Below are positions 19,046-29,854 of a DNA stretch of 64,000 nt, piece by piece. Both the position numbers and the translations under genes were made by a program. Positions within the stretch are counted from its first letter, which is position 1, and the number at the start of each line of letters is the position of its first letter. The notes under the pieces were generated by a model. It saw nothing but the letters and a program-made list of their open reading frames with translations, was not told the origin of the DNA and did not search any database. The stretch is taken from NCBI RefSeq assembly GCF_003991565.1, contig NZ_CP032819.1, positions 1,674,001-1,738,000 of the forward strand, written 5' to 3'. The DNA comes from Butyricimonas faecalis. Its GTDB lineage: Bacteria > Bacteroidota > Bacteroidia > Bacteroidales > Marinifilaceae.

Positions 19046-19156
19046 TTAGTTAAACCCATAATACTTCTCTACAGTCGTGTACAAGTAAACTTGATTTACC
19101 AACAAACGGGCATCCTGCCAAATCTTAAAATCCTCAAAACACTTAACCGTTCCCAT
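19046..19156 (-). pseudogene. remnant of a four-helix-bundle (S23/IVP family) gene
   Basis: A 36-codon frame between rfbA and rfbB encodes MGTVKCFEDFKIWQDARLLV and then NQVYLY, followed by an early stop. This matches the start of the small four-helix-bundle proteins (S23/IVP family, about 120 residues) often found singly in Bacteroidetes polysaccharide loci. Roughly the last two thirds are missing. It is too short to fold as the bundle, so it is called a remnant. Confidence 0.55.
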
Positions 19157-19219
19157 AATTTAGAAATAACTTATACCCTGTAAAACAACTTGTAACTTGC
19201 AACCTGCAATTTGTTGGAA

Positions 19220-20092
19220 TTATTGCAGTAATTTCAATAAATATTGCCCATACTGGTTTTTAATCATCGGTTGTGCCACAGTCCTCAAACGCTCTGCATC
19301 AATCCATCCTTTCATGTAGGCTATTTCTTCCAAACAAGCCACCTTTAGGCCTTGGCGTTTTTCGATCACTTCCACGAAATTGGAGGCTTCAGCCAATGAA
19401 TCGTGAGTTCCCGTATCCAACCAAGCAAATCCGCGTCCCAATAACTGAACTTTTAAATCGCCAGCCTCCAGAAAGGTTTGATTCACAGAAGTAATTTCCA
19501 ACTCCCCGCGAGCGGACGGTTTTATCTCTTTAGCAATACGCACCACCTCGTTCGGGTAGAAGTACAACCCGACCACGGCATAATTCGATTTCGGTTTTTT
19601 CGGCTTTTCCTCGATACTCAGTACATTCCCGTCCTGATCAAATTCGGCCACCCCGTAACGTTCCGGGTCATTCACCCAATAACCGAAAACGGTTGCCTTA
19701 TTCTCTCCTTCCGCGGCCTTCACGGCATCTAACAACATGCCTGTAAAATGTTGTCCATAAAAAATATTGTCTCCCAACACCAAGCAAACCGAATCCTGCC
19801 CGATAAATTCCTCCCCGATAATAAATGCCTGTGCCAACCCGTCCGGGCTGGGTTGTTCCGCGTAGGTGAAACGAACCCCGTAATCGGAACCGTCACCGAG
19901 TAAACGTTCGAAACCCGGTAAGTCCTGCGGGGTTGAAATAATTAAAATATCCTTGATTCCCGCCAACATCAATACAGAAATGGGGTAATATACCATCGGC
20001 TTATCATATATCGGCAATAATTGCTTCGATACGCCTTTCGTAATTGGATATAACCTGGTCCCGGATCCACCGGCTAATACAATTCCTTTCAT
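19220..20092 (-). CDS. rfbA: glucose-1-phosphate thymidylyltransferase
   Basis: This 290-residue nucleotidyltransferase makes dTDP-glucose from dTTP and glucose-1-phosphate. It shows [18 protein letters not shown] with the nucleotide-binding loop and catalytic Arg, [26 protein letters not shown] with the metal Asp, [24 protein letters not shown] residues near the middle, and [14 protein letters not shown]. Length is standard for RmlA. A -7 motif just upstream suggests that transcription of the rfb genes can start here. Confidence 0.96.
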   Translation of the reverse strand: MKGIVLAGGSGTRLYPITKGVSKQLLPIYDKPMVYYPISVLMLAGIKDILIISTPQDLPGFERLLGDGSDYGVRFTYAEQPSPDGLAQAFIIGEEFIGQDSVCLVLGDNIFYGQHFTGMLLDAVKAAEGENKATVFGYWVNDPERYGVAEFDQDGNVLSIEEKPKKPKSNYAVVGLYFYPNEVVRIAKEIKPSARGELEITSVNQTFLEAGDLKVQLLGRGFAWLDTGTHDSLAEASNFVEVIEKRQGLKVACLEEIAYMKGWIDAERLRTVAQPMIKNQYGQYLLKLLQ

Positions 20093-20109
20093 ATCATTAA
20101 ATTCTGACG

Positions 20110-20117
20110 CAAAGTTA
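20110..20117 (-). promoter_or_regulatory. putative -7 element for rfbA
   Basis: On the - strand this reads TAACTTTG, matching TAnnTTTG, 18 bases before the rfbA ATG and between it and the dehydrogenase stop. The -33 element is not clear. Confidence 0.4.
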
Positions 20118-20126
20118 TCATTTTAT

Positions 20127-21416
20127 TTATAGGCTCCAGTATTTCATCTGGTGAATTTTCCCCCTGTAAATTCCTTTTATATCTCCTAATACAGCATGTT
20201 CGTATGTCAATTCCCGGAAATAGTCCTCGTCCAAATCCATGTACTCTTTATGCGCAACCGCCACGATGACGGCATCGTAGTTTGCCCGGGGTTTTTCGAT
20301 CAACCGGAAACCGTATTCGTGCATCACTTCCTCCGAATCCGCGTTCGGATCCGTGACATCTACATCCACGCCAAAATCTTTCAACTCTCTCACGATGTCC
20401 ACGACTTTCGAATTCCGGATATCCGATACATTCTCTTTAAACGTAACACCCATAACCAACACGCGAGCCCCCAGGATATTCTTTCCCATCCCGATCATCT
20501 TTTTCACGATTTTCTTGGCGATATATCCTCCCATCGAGTCATTTACAAACCGCCCGGCATTAATCATTTGCGGATGATATTTCAATTCTTTTGCCTTATG
20601 TACCAAGTAATAAGGATCGACCCCGATACAATGCCCTCCTACCAAACCGGGATAAAATTTCAAGAAATTCCATTTCGTTCCCGCGGCCTCCAACACGTCA
20701 TACGTGTTGATACCGATACGGCTGAAGATAATGGACAATTCGTTCATCAGAGCGATATTCACGTCCCGCTGCGTGTTTTCGATAATCTTCCCTGCTTCAG
20801 CCACTTTGATGTTCGGAGCCCGATGTACTCCCGGTTTCACCACTAGCTCGTAAACTTTAGCCACGGTTTCCAAGGTTTCGGCATCACCTCCTGAAACAAT
20901 TTTTACCGTGTTGGCCAACGTGTGAACTTTGTCGCCCGGGTTGATTCGTTCGGGAGAATAACCGATCTTAAAATCAATTCCAACTTTCAGCCCGGACACC
21001 TCTTCCAGCACCGGGACGCAATCTTCTTCCGTACAGCCCGGGTAAACCGTGGATTCGTAAACCACGTAATCACCTTTCTTTAAAGCCATCCCTACCGTGC
21101 GGGAAGCCGCCAGCAAAGGCTTTAAATCCGGTTGATTAAATTTATCGATCGGGGTCGGCACCGCCACGATAAAAAACGACGCTTCCCGTAATTCAGCCAC
21201 AGAAGAGGTAAAATAGATATCACAATCCTCAAATGCTTCCGTCCCCAACTCGTTACACGGGTCTATCTTCTTTCTCATCTTTGCCAAGCGTTCCTCGTTT
21301 ATATCGAACCCGATCACAGAAATTTTTTTGGCAAACTCCAAAGCAATCGGCAACCCGACATATCCTAACCCGATTAATGCTAACTTTGCCTTTTTATCTA
21401 ATAACTTATTATACAT
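20127..21416 (-). CDS. UDP-N-acetylhexosamine 6-dehydrogenase (TviB/WbpA/WbpO type)
   Basis: This 429-residue member of the UDP-glucose/GDP-mannose dehydrogenase family performs two NAD-dependent oxidations of a UDP-sugar to its uronate. It has LIGLGYVGLPIALEFAKK (NAD loop), VPTPIDKFNQPDL, ESTVYPGCTEE, GYSPERINPGD, and GGHCIGVDPYYL with the catalytic Cys. The wording of these motifs fits the TviB/WbpA group acting on UDP-GlcNAc or UDP-GalNAc rather than UDP-glucose. The WlbA/WbpB-like gene two positions upstream would use the UDP-GlcNAcA product. Substrate is inferred. Confidence 0.88.
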   Translation of the reverse strand: MYNKLLDKKAKLALIGLGYVGLPIALEFAKKISVIGFDINEERLAKMRKKIDPCNELGTEAFEDCDIYFTSSVAELREASFFIVAVPTPIDKFNQPDLKPLLAASRTVGMALKKGDYVVYESTVYPGCTEEDCVPVLEEVSGLKVGIDFKIGYSPERINPGDKVHTLANTVKIVSGGDAETLETVAKVYELVVKPGVHRAPNIKVAEAGKIIENTQRDVNIALMNELSIIFSRIGINTYDVLEAAGTKWNFLKFYPGLVGGHCIGVDPYYLVHKAKELKYHPQMINAGRFVNDSMGGYIAKKIVKKMIGMGKNILGARVLVMGVTFKENVSDIRNSKVVDIVRELKDFGVDVDVTDPNADSEEVMHEYGFRLIEKPRANYDAVIVAVAHKEYMDLDEDYFRELTYEHAVLGDIKGIYRGKIHQMKYWSL

Positions 21417-21537
21417 ACGTGATAGAATTTAGAATTTAAAATTTAGAGTTTAGAATGAACTAATTTTACGATTTACGATTAAAAAGCAATTGCCCCCCGC
21501 GGGTGGAAATCATACATCTAAAATTTAAAATCTAAAA

Positions 21538-21933
21538 TTAATCCAGTCTGTCTTCCGGCCCTAACGGACGATACGGTCCATCTTTCACCTCAAAGATTAC
21601 GGTCCCTTTCTCCACGACTTCCAGCGTGTGCCATTGTCCGGCAGGTATATGAATACCATATTCACCTTTCAAGGGATTCAATGTCACGGACTCGGTTACC
21701 CGCTTGTCGTCATCATAAAAGAACACGTTTATTTCACCGCGCAACACGATATAAGTTTCCGCGGTAAAACAATGTCGATGCACGGGTAATTCAGTTCCCG
21801 GTTCCAAGGCATTCAGCAACCGTTGAGCATTGGCTTCCAACGTGTCGTGAAAATTATAATTCATCCTCAAACGCGGGCTTTCCTCCGCTTGCCGAGAAAC
21901 CTCGTCCAACAACTCATTATCAATAATTTTCAT
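21538..21933 (-). CDS. wbuC: WbuC-family cupin protein
   Basis: This 131-residue single-domain cupin has PVHRHCFTAETYIVLRGE with the His pair and Glu of a cupin metal site and GIHIPAGQWHTLEV with the second-motif His. It matches WbuC proteins found in O-antigen and capsule clusters, whose exact reaction is not established. It lies between the UDP-sugar dehydrogenase and WlbA-like genes, in the same direction, so a part in sugar-nucleotide tailoring is likely. Confidence 0.82.
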   Translation of the reverse strand: MKIIDNELLDEVSRQAEESPRLRMNYNFHDTLEANAQRLLNALEPGTELPVHRHCFTAETYIVLRGEINVFFYDDDKRVTESVTLNPLKGEYGIHIPAGQWHTLEVVEKGTVIFEVKDGPYRPLGPEDRLD

Positions 21934-22015
21934 TTTCCCTTTATTTTTAGTTTTTACCCCTTAGTCTTTTTTTAGCTTTTAGTTTTTAGCTTTTATCTTT
22001 TAGTTTTTAACTTTC

Positions 22016-23004
<989 letters not shown>

Positions 23005-23110
23005 TTACTCACGTCTACTTTTTGTCAAATTAAAAATTTGCACTTCAAAAATATAATTTTAATACTTTACATCAAACGAAAGGACGACGAAATTCGAAGT
23101 TATTTTTCCT

Positions 23111-26032
23111 TCATACCTGCAATGCTTCGTACAGGACCTCAATCGGATGCAACGCCTGTTTTCCCGTACCATCCTTTATTTGTTGCCGACAACTCGTTCC
23201 AGAAGCCGAAATACAAACATTCTCCCCCGCATCTCTCACCGCTGGAAACAACACCTGTTCCCCGATTTTCATGGACAACTCATAATGCTTTTTCTCATAC
23301 CCGAAAGCTCCGGCCATCCCACAACATCCGGAAGGGATGACTTCCACGCTATAATTCACGGGTAAAGACAACATCTCCCGAGAAGGTTCCACGGAAGCCA
23401 ACGATTTTTGGTGACAATGCCCATGCAAGATAATTTTCAACGGCTGACGGGTAAATTGTTCTGCCCGTATCCTTCCGGCACGCATCTCTCGGGTAAAAAA
23501 TTCGTCGTACAACAAGCAATTCTTTCCTAACTTCACGGCTTCTTCCTTCAAATCATCCCCGACCAAATCCGGATACTCGTCCCGGAATGACAAGATGCAT
23601 GAAGGCTCGATGCCCACCAATGGGATACGCTCTGAAACCGCGTCTTTCAGCAGCAGTACATTCTTTCGGGCCACCTTTTTCGCCACTTTTAACATGCCTT
23701 TCGAGATGGCCGTTCGCCCACTCTCCACGTGTTTTGGAATACAGACTTCATATCCCAACCGATCCAGTAATTTGATCATCTTTATCCCGATCTCCACGTC
23801 CATGTAATTCGTAAACTCATCGGCAAAAAGAAACACTTTCCCCACGGTTGTTCCCTTATTCTTCCACCGGTAACGCCCCAACCAATGTTTCAACGTGGTT
23901 TTATAAAGAGTAGGAATTGCCCGCTCCGGTGCAAAATGCAATATGCGTTTCAATATTCCACCTGTCACCCGGTTTCGAACGACGGCATTATACAGCCACG
24001 GGAAAATCGAACCCAAACGCTGAATTTCAGTCAAACGGGCAATTAAATAAGCCTTCATTGGCATGCCGCACACGTCATAATGCTGCTGCAAGAACTCTGC
24101 TTTAAAACGAGCGATATCCACGTTAGAAGGACATTCTGATTTACAGGCCTTACATGAAACACAGGTATCCAATACCTCTAAAATCTCCCGTTGATCATAT
24201 ATTTTTTTCGTTCTTGGACGAGCCAGCAACTCCCGTAATGTATTCGCCCGGGCGCGTGTCGTATGGCTCTCTTCCCTCGTGGCCCGAAAACTCGGGCACA
24301 TTGTTCCACCAAAAGCATACGATTTCCGACAATCTCCCGAACCGTTACATTGCTCAATAGCACACAACCAACCTTTTTCTTTCGAAAAATCAAAATACGT
24401 GTGACACGTCACGTTCGAATCCCCGACCTCATACCGAAGCGAGGTATCCATCGGGGGTGTGTTCACGATCTTCCGAGCGTTAAAAACGCCTTCCGGGTCC
24501 CAACAGACTTTAGTTTCCTGCATCAAACCGTACACCTTTTCCCCGAATAACAAGGGAATAAACTCTCCCCGTAACCGTCCGTCACCATGCTCCCCACTCA
24601 ACGATCCGCAATGTTTCTTCACTAGCTTGGCTGTTTCTTCGGCCACACGCCGGAATAACACCCTATCTTTTTCCTCCTTCAAATTCAACACGGGGCGTAG
24701 ATGCAACTCACCGGTACCGATATGTGCATGATACACGCACGTTAACCCCAACCGTTCTAACATTTTCCCGAAATCTTTCATGTAAGCAGGTAAGCGTTCC
24801 GGCGCCACGGCTGTATCCTCGATCACGGAAACGGGCTTCGCATTCCCCGGCATCCCGGACAACAGTCCTAACCCGGCTTTCCGCAAGCTCCATACCCGGT
24901 TAATATCACTCCCGTATATTCGCGGGAAATGATACCCATAGCAGTGCATTCTCATATCCGCCTCGATCCGATCTGCCACCCGATCGACCTCCTCCCTACT
25001 GTCCAATGCCAACTCAACAATCAAGATCGCGGCAGGATCACCCTGAATGAAAAAACGATTCTTGTTCTGTGCTATATTTCCTTTACTTAATTCCAAAATA
25101 TTTTGATCCATCAACTCGATCGCCACCGGATGATGTCTCAACGCAACCAGATTTCCCTCGAATGCCTCCTCCAATGTCCTGCAATGTACACAAATTACCG
25201 CCTTCTCTTTGGGTGGCAACGGGACAAGATTCAATTTCAACTCGGTTACAAACGCCAAAGTTCCTTCCGATCCGGCCAACAACTTGCACAAGTTAAACTT
25301 ATCTTCACGAGTAGCATCAAAATAATTTGAGTATAACAACTGATCTATAGCGTATCCGGAATTTCTTCTTCGCAATGCCGGATCGGGAAAATGTTGAACA
25401 ATCTCCTCTCCATTCTTTTCCAGCATCTCCACGGCACACTTGTATATCTTTCCCTCCAACGAGTCGCATGTCATCTTGTCTAACACTTCTTTTTTCTCCA
25501 GCCCTTTCAGCACAACCTCCTCGCCATTACTCAAAATAACTTTTGCTTCCAAAAGGTGATCCCGCGTACTCCCGTACACCAAAGAATGAGAACCACACGA
25601 ATTATTCCCCACCATTCCTCCCAGACAGCAACGATTAGACGTAGAGGTTTCCGGTCCAAAGAACAGTCCCAATGATTTTACCCGCATATTCAATTCATCC
25701 AACACCACCCCCGGTTCAACCCGAACCCAATGTTCCTCTTCATTTATCTCTAACACGCGATTCATATACCGGGACACATCAACGACCACCCCATTCCCCA
25801 CAACCTGCCCGGCCAAAGAAGTTCCAGCAGCCCGGGGAATCAATGTAATCCCATTTTCCCTCGCAAACCCGATACACGCCTTCACATCCGAGGCATCCCG
25901 AGGATATACAACGGCCAACGGCATCTCCCGGTAAGCTGATGCATCTGTTGCATAAATCATTTGGTGAAGGGAGTCCGTCATCACATCCCCCTTTATATTT
26001 CGTGTTAATTGCTCAAAATCAATCATTTTCAA
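23111..26032 (-). CDS. FAD/Fe-S D-2-hydroxyacid dehydrogenase (YdiJ/GlcD-GlcF type)
   Basis: This 973-residue fused oxidoreductase has an N-terminal FAD_binding_4 domain (about 30-210; PRAAGTSLAGQVVGNG, GGMVGNNSCGSHS), an FAD-linked oxidase C-domain (to about 480; YHAHIGTGELHLRP, SGEHGDGRLRG), a ferredoxin-like segment (CVSCKACKSECPSNVD) and C-terminal CCG-type domains (HGHCHQKSL, SGCCGMAGAFGYE). The plan matches YdiJ-like proteins, which oxidise D-lactate or D-2-hydroxyglutarate and pass electrons to the chain. Exact substrate is unknown. It interrupts the polysaccharide genes but has its own promoter, and the upstream operon is terminated before it. Confidence 0.88.
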   Translation of the reverse strand: MKMIDFEQLTRNIKGDVMTDSLHQMIYATDASAYREMPLAVVYPRDASDVKACIGFARENGITLIPRAAGTSLAGQVVGNGVVVDVSRYMNRVLEINEEEHWVRVEPGVVLDELNMRVKSLGLFFGPETSTSNRCCLGGMVGNNSCGSHSLVYGSTRDHLLEAKVILSNGEEVVLKGLEKKEVLDKMTCDSLEGKIYKCAVEMLEKNGEEIVQHFPDPALRRRNSGYAIDQLLYSNYFDATREDKFNLCKLLAGSEGTLAFVTELKLNLVPLPPKEKAVICVHCRTLEEAFEGNLVALRHHPVAIELMDQNILELSKGNIAQNKNRFFIQGDPAAILIVELALDSREEVDRVADRIEADMRMHCYGYHFPRIYGSDINRVWSLRKAGLGLLSGMPGNAKPVSVIEDTAVAPERLPAYMKDFGKMLERLGLTCVYHAHIGTGELHLRPVLNLKEEKDRVLFRRVAEETAKLVKKHCGSLSGEHGDGRLRGEFIPLLFGEKVYGLMQETKVCWDPEGVFNARKIVNTPPMDTSLRYEVGDSNVTCHTYFDFSKEKGWLCAIEQCNGSGDCRKSYAFGGTMCPSFRATREESHTTRARANTLRELLARPRTKKIYDQREILEVLDTCVSCKACKSECPSNVDIARFKAEFLQQHYDVCGMPMKAYLIARLTEIQRLGSIFPWLYNAVVRNRVTGGILKRILHFAPERAIPTLYKTTLKHWLGRYRWKNKGTTVGKVFLFADEFTNYMDVEIGIKMIKLLDRLGYEVCIPKHVESGRTAISKGMLKVAKKVARKNVLLLKDAVSERIPLVGIEPSCILSFRDEYPDLVGDDLKEEAVKLGKNCLLYDEFFTREMRAGRIRAEQFTRQPLKIILHGHCHQKSLASVEPSREMLSLPVNYSVEVIPSGCCGMAGAFGYEKKHYELSMKIGEQVLFPAVRDAGENVCISASGTSCRQQIKDGTGKQALHPIEVLYEALQV

Positions 26033-26077
26033 TTACCATCAAATGTTTCACCCCGCACACCAATTCCCCTCATGTTA

Positions 26078-26085
26078 CAAAGGTA
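26078..26085 (-). promoter_or_regulatory. putative -7 element for the FAD/Fe-S gene
   Basis: On the - strand this reads TACCTTTG, matching TAnnTTTG, 46 bases before the ATG at 26032. The -33 element is not at the expected spacing. Confidence 0.45.
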
Positions 26086-26098
26086 AAAAACTTCCCAC

Positions 26099-26133
26099 AA
26101 AAAGAGGTATGCCAATACATTTTGACATACCTC
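26099..26133 (-). terminator. terminator after wzz
   Basis: On the - strand, GAGGTATG (26133-26126) pairs with CATACCTC (26111-26104) and a T5 run follows. It lies 35 bases past the wzz stop and separates the export operon from the FAD/Fe-S gene. Confidence 0.72.
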
Positions 26134-26167
26134 CTATAATAGGACAACCAGATTTCCGGTCACGAGT

Positions 26168-27301
26168 TTACTCTTTTATAAACCGTCTTAGTTTATCATT
26201 TCCAAAAACATCAGCCACGAAAGGTAATGCCAAGACCGTACCAACTCCGGCAAAACCACCCAAGAAGGTAAACAACACGCAGATTAATCCGCGCTTCGGC
26301 TTAGAGCGTTCCATCGGGACAACAACCGGCTCCACGATCGTCAGAATCGGGGTAGTTTCATTCACGGCAATCTTAGCCTGTTCCATCTGTTTTGCCAATT
26401 CGGAATACACGCTATAAGCAAGATTATACTCGTTCGTCAAAGCCTCTTCCTGAGTTTTTGCCACTGCAGAAGAAAAACTTTTGTTTGCATCTCTGAAACG
26501 AGCCAAACTATCCTGCATTTTCTCGTAACGCTTTTTCGCGGCATCATACTGTTGTTCCACGAAGGTCAAGTTTGACTTCACCTTTTCAATCTTGAAATCC
26601 GTAATATACGTCTGCAGCAGTTCTTGTGCCCGTTCCGCCAGTTGAGCTACAGCCAATGGTTCTCCCAAAGATGCAGACAGTTGTACATAACCATCTTTAT
26701 CATTTACGTTCAAAGAAATCATCTTATTCAACATCTCGGCCATCTTTTTCTCATCCTTTGAGAGAGACTGTATCGCACTTCCTTTTCCCGCGGAAATCCG
26801 AGTTGTATCTTCTCCCCGAATCGCACTCATGATTACCCCCGGTAACCCAACCGTGTATTTTACAATCGCATGACCCAAACTAAATTTTTGGTATTCATCT
26901 TTTGTATAATAATCCAATAGCGTAATCGGTTGAGCGTATCCTTCAAACTTTAAAGGTGTTACCATCAAATCTTTCTTGAAAGGAATACTTGCCACAATTT
27001 TAGGATAAATTGTCGGAGATAAAACCTCACCTCCCGAAGCACCCCCCAAATTAATCCCAACCATGGAGGCCAATCCACTCAGATTGCCACCCACTTTTTT
27101 ATCTCCAGATTGAGGGACCATCGTGCATCCGGCAGTATATTCTTTCGGACTAAATAGGGCCACCAATACCCCTAACACCATGAACACGACGGTAATTTTC
27201 AGTATCAGTTTCCGGTTTTTCCACAATTTCCGAACCACCTCAACCAAATCAATCTCTTCTTCCTGTGGCATCTGATTTGCCTGCTTTACTTCCTGTTCCA
27301 T
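26168..27301 (-). CDS. wzz: Wzz/chain-length determinant protein
   Basis: This 377-residue inner-membrane protein sets polysaccharide chain length. It has an acidic N-terminus (EEEIDLVEVVRKLWKNRK), a first membrane helix (about 33-53), a periplasmic region with a coiled coil (about 200-300), the Pro-rich segment VEPVVVPMERSKPKRG and a second membrane helix (about 335-357). This is the Wzz domain plan without a tyrosine kinase. The gene starts 1 base after the wza stop, so the two are co-transcribed. A shorter paralogue lies at 35237-36163. Confidence 0.92.
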   Translation of the reverse strand: MEQEVKQANQMPQEEEIDLVEVVRKLWKNRKLILKITVVFMVLGVLVALFSPKEYTAGCTMVPQSGDKKVGGNLSGLASMVGINLGGASGGEVLSPTIYPKIVASIPFKKDLMVTPLKFEGYAQPITLLDYYTKDEYQKFSLGHAIVKYTVGLPGVIMSAIRGEDTTRISAGKGSAIQSLSKDEKKMAEMLNKMISLNVNDKDGYVQLSASLGEPLAVAQLAERAQELLQTYITDFKIEKVKSNLTFVEQQYDAAKKRYEKMQDSLARFRDANKSFSSAVAKTQEEALTNEYNLAYSVYSELAKQMEQAKIAVNETTPILTIVEPVVVPMERSKPKRGLICVLFTFLGGFAGVGTVLALPFVADVFGNDKLRRFIKE

Positions 27302-27302
27302 A

Positions 27303-29669
27303 CTATTTCGTGTTGTTAAGAATTGCAGTAACCATTGCCGCTATCGAAGTCGTTGATGATGTCAGACTTAAAATTTCCGGTAATCCCAGCCGATTCCTGT
27401 TCATGGATTTCAACGGAACGATAATCTCGCTTCCCGGCTCGATTTTTGTCCGATTTCCCTTGCAAACAGCGAGTGTCCCGTTCGGGTACAACACGTAAGC
27501 CTTTCCTTTTTTTGCATCGACACTATATCCTCCCGCGTTCTCTATGTAATCCTTGTATTTCATTTTTTTAATGTAAGTCACGGCATTAGGATACATCACC
27601 GCTCCACTGATCTTAACGGTATTCACGTAATTCGACACTTGCAATATATCTCCTTCCCGAAGCACCAAATCGGATTCCCCTCCCGGATTCTCTAACGCAT
27701 CCTTCAAGTCAATACCGACATAATATACCTGTTCAAACACCATGCTATCAATAACAACGGAATCGCGCTTGGAATGCTTTGCCAACTGCATCGCAGATTT
27801 CACTCTATCCAACTCGTCCGAATTCATACGACGCAACAAGCGTGCCCCTTTCACGTAAGCCTTCGAAGTCACACCACCAGCCCGTTTCACGAGATCCGAA
27901 AGACGATCATTCGATGAACGTTTGGCATACACACCCGGGTAAAGTACCTCACCCCTCACCACCACGTTCTGTTGTTCGCTGTATCCCGGAGAACGACGGA
28001 CATAAATCTCATCAAACGGCTCAAGAGTAAATTCGGGATCGCCCTCTACAACCAAACCATTCTTCAAGGCAAATGTAAATAATTCTGCCTCTTCCGGAGC
28101 TTCCTCCGTACTATTAGGAGCCTTGATTCTCCGAGCGACATCCACGCGTACCATGGATGCCGATTCCAACAAACCTCCCGCTTGAAGAACGGCATCTTCC
28201 AATGTCATGTTATCCACGAAAGGATATTTTCGAGGGTTCTTTACCTCTCCCCGAATATCAATCACGTAATCACCCCGTAATTCCGTTGCAGAAGGCACAT
28301 ACAAGCGGTCATTTTTCTTTAAAAGAATATCATCTATCTCACCTCTTAGTAGTTTTCCCAAATCGACAGCAAGCATTTCTTTCGTCAAATCCTCTTTTTC
28401 CCGGTACAAAATAGTTCTGTTCAAGAAGGCATCTTCCCGCGGTCCCTCCACCAGGTTAATCAAATCTTTCACGGTCTTTATGGAACTATTTATCGCGTAA
28501 TTTCCCGGACGATATACAGCTCCATCCACGGTTACCCGATTTTCATATCGACTAATGATCGGATCAATCATAATGGAGTCTCCATCTGCTAAGATAAAAT
28601 CGGCAAAATCTGCATTGTTTACAGTATATATTTGAAATTCGGAATCGCCCTTACGGCTCACATTCACATTCTTCTTGTACGCATCACTCGCAAATCCTCC
28701 CGCGTACTCCAACAATTGAGTCAAACTTTCTTCACCCTTCATTTCGTAACGCATCGGACGTTTCACTTTACCAACCACGGTAACAATCTTTTCATACGTA
28801 CCCACGTTAATCAAATCACCATCTTGCAACGTGATGTCAAAACTATTATTACCATTCATGATATAGTCATAGACATCCACGTGCTTAAAGGCTTTTCCAT
28901 TCCGGTATAACACAACATCCCGCAAAGTCCCCACGTTATTCACACCTCCTGCCGCATACAACGCGTGAAACACCGTTGCCAAAGAGGGCAACATATACGT
29001 TCCGGGCATGACGATCTCTCCCATCACGTTTACTTGAATACTTCGAATTTGTCCCAACGACACTTTCAGGAATGTTGATGGATTTTCTGAGGCTAAATCC
29101 GAGTATATACGACTAAACATCGCCTTCAAATAAGATGATGCTTCTTGTATCCGTTTTCCATTCAAATAAATCGGTCCGATATTCGACACGTTTATATTTC
29201 CCTCCGGGGAAATCACCTGGCGAACGGTTAGTTCCGAATTTCCCCATATATCAATGATCACCTCATCCCCCGGTCCTAACACGTAATTCTCCGGCGTAGG
29301 GATATTCAAACTCGGCTCGAAGGTTAAATTCTTATTATTAAACAAATTCCGTCCAAAAATGCTATGTTTATCCCCTTCGGTAACTAACACCACATCCCGA
29401 TTTCCCAACGAAATAGTTTCGATACGTTCTCTATTTCCCTGTGCCAAACCACCTTGCTTCCCCGCATTTTCTCGCTCGTAATTCTCCTTGATTCTCAACA
29501 CCTGCTCTTTCGTGACACCTTTTTGCGATAACATCAAAATAATCTCGTCTTGACTTTTTCCTTGAGCCTGTGCGGACTTCACTGCTTCAACGACTTGTGC
29601 ATCGGTCATCTGCGCCCAAGCGATTCCCGTGATGCCAAGCATAAGTACAATAAATATTAAAAATCTCAT
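27303..29669 (-). CDS. wza: polysaccharide export outer-membrane protein (Wza/SLBB)
   Basis: This 788-residue protein, from the ATG at 29669, begins with a clear signal peptide (MRFLIFIVLMLGITGIAWAQ). An upstream in-frame ATG at 29717 falls within the leader hairpin and is rejected. A helical domain with SQDEIILMLSQKGVTKEQV precedes the Poly_export domain (PENYVLGPGDEVIIDIWG) and then a series of SLBB beta-grasp repeats (VNVMGEIVMPGTY, VTVVGKVKRPMRY, VTVDGAVYRPGNY, VIDIRGEVKNPRKY, VVVRGEVLYPGVY, VKISGAVMYPNAV). It would form the outer-membrane exit channel. The repeat number is high, which is usual for Bacteroidetes members. Confidence 0.93.
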   Translation of the reverse strand: MRFLIFIVLMLGITGIAWAQMTDAQVVEAVKSAQAQGKSQDEIILMLSQKGVTKEQVLRIKENYERENAGKQGGLAQGNRERIETISLGNRDVVLVTEGDKHSIFGRNLFNNKNLTFEPSLNIPTPENYVLGPGDEVIIDIWGNSELTVRQVISPEGNINVSNIGPIYLNGKRIQEASSYLKAMFSRIYSDLASENPSTFLKVSLGQIRSIQVNVMGEIVMPGTYMLPSLATVFHALYAAGGVNNVGTLRDVVLYRNGKAFKHVDVYDYIMNGNNSFDITLQDGDLINVGTYEKIVTVVGKVKRPMRYEMKGEESLTQLLEYAGGFASDAYKKNVNVSRKGDSEFQIYTVNNADFADFILADGDSIMIDPIISRYENRVTVDGAVYRPGNYAINSSIKTVKDLINLVEGPREDAFLNRTILYREKEDLTKEMLAVDLGKLLRGEIDDILLKKNDRLYVPSATELRGDYVIDIRGEVKNPRKYPFVDNMTLEDAVLQAGGLLESASMVRVDVARRIKAPNSTEEAPEEAELFTFALKNGLVVEGDPEFTLEPFDEIYVRRSPGYSEQQNVVVRGEVLYPGVYAKRSSNDRLSDLVKRAGGVTSKAYVKGARLLRRMNSDELDRVKSAMQLAKHSKRDSVVIDSMVFEQVYYVGIDLKDALENPGGESDLVLREGDILQVSNYVNTVKISGAVMYPNAVTYIKKMKYKDYIENAGGYSVDAKKGKAYVLYPNGTLAVCKGNRTKIEPGSEIIVPLKSMNRNRLGLPEILSLTSSTTSIAAMVTAILNNTK

Positions 29670-29704
29670 ATTACTTTTTTTGAATGTTTTTATGCAACCA
29701 TCCC

Positions 29705-29751
29705 ATACGTCCATCACGATTGAATCTCTAAATCAATCGTGATGGACGTAT
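29705..29751 (-). promoter_or_regulatory. 19-base-pair leader hairpin upstream of wza
   Basis: Arms 29705-29723 and 29733-29751 are perfect complements (ACGTCCATCACGATTGA core) around a 9-base loop. The structure falls between the predicted transcript start (about 29760) and the wza ATG. No T run follows on either strand, so it is not a simple terminator. It may be an mRNA leader structure or a protein-binding palindrome. Confidence 0.6.
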
Positions 29752-29766
29752 ATGCCGGATCGGTCA

Positions 29767-29774
29767 CAAAGATA
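29767..29774 (-). promoter_or_regulatory. putative -7 element of the wza-wzz operon
   Basis: On the - strand this reads TATCTTTG, with a TTTG at 29795-29792 (17-base spacer, slightly short) as a possible -33 element. The start would be about 90 bases before the wza ATG. Confidence 0.5.
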
Positions 29775-29854
29775 CGGTATTAATTGAAAATCAAAAATCA
29801 AACATTGAATTTTATTATCGTTTCCAGCCTAATATGTCCCGATAAAACTTGCAC

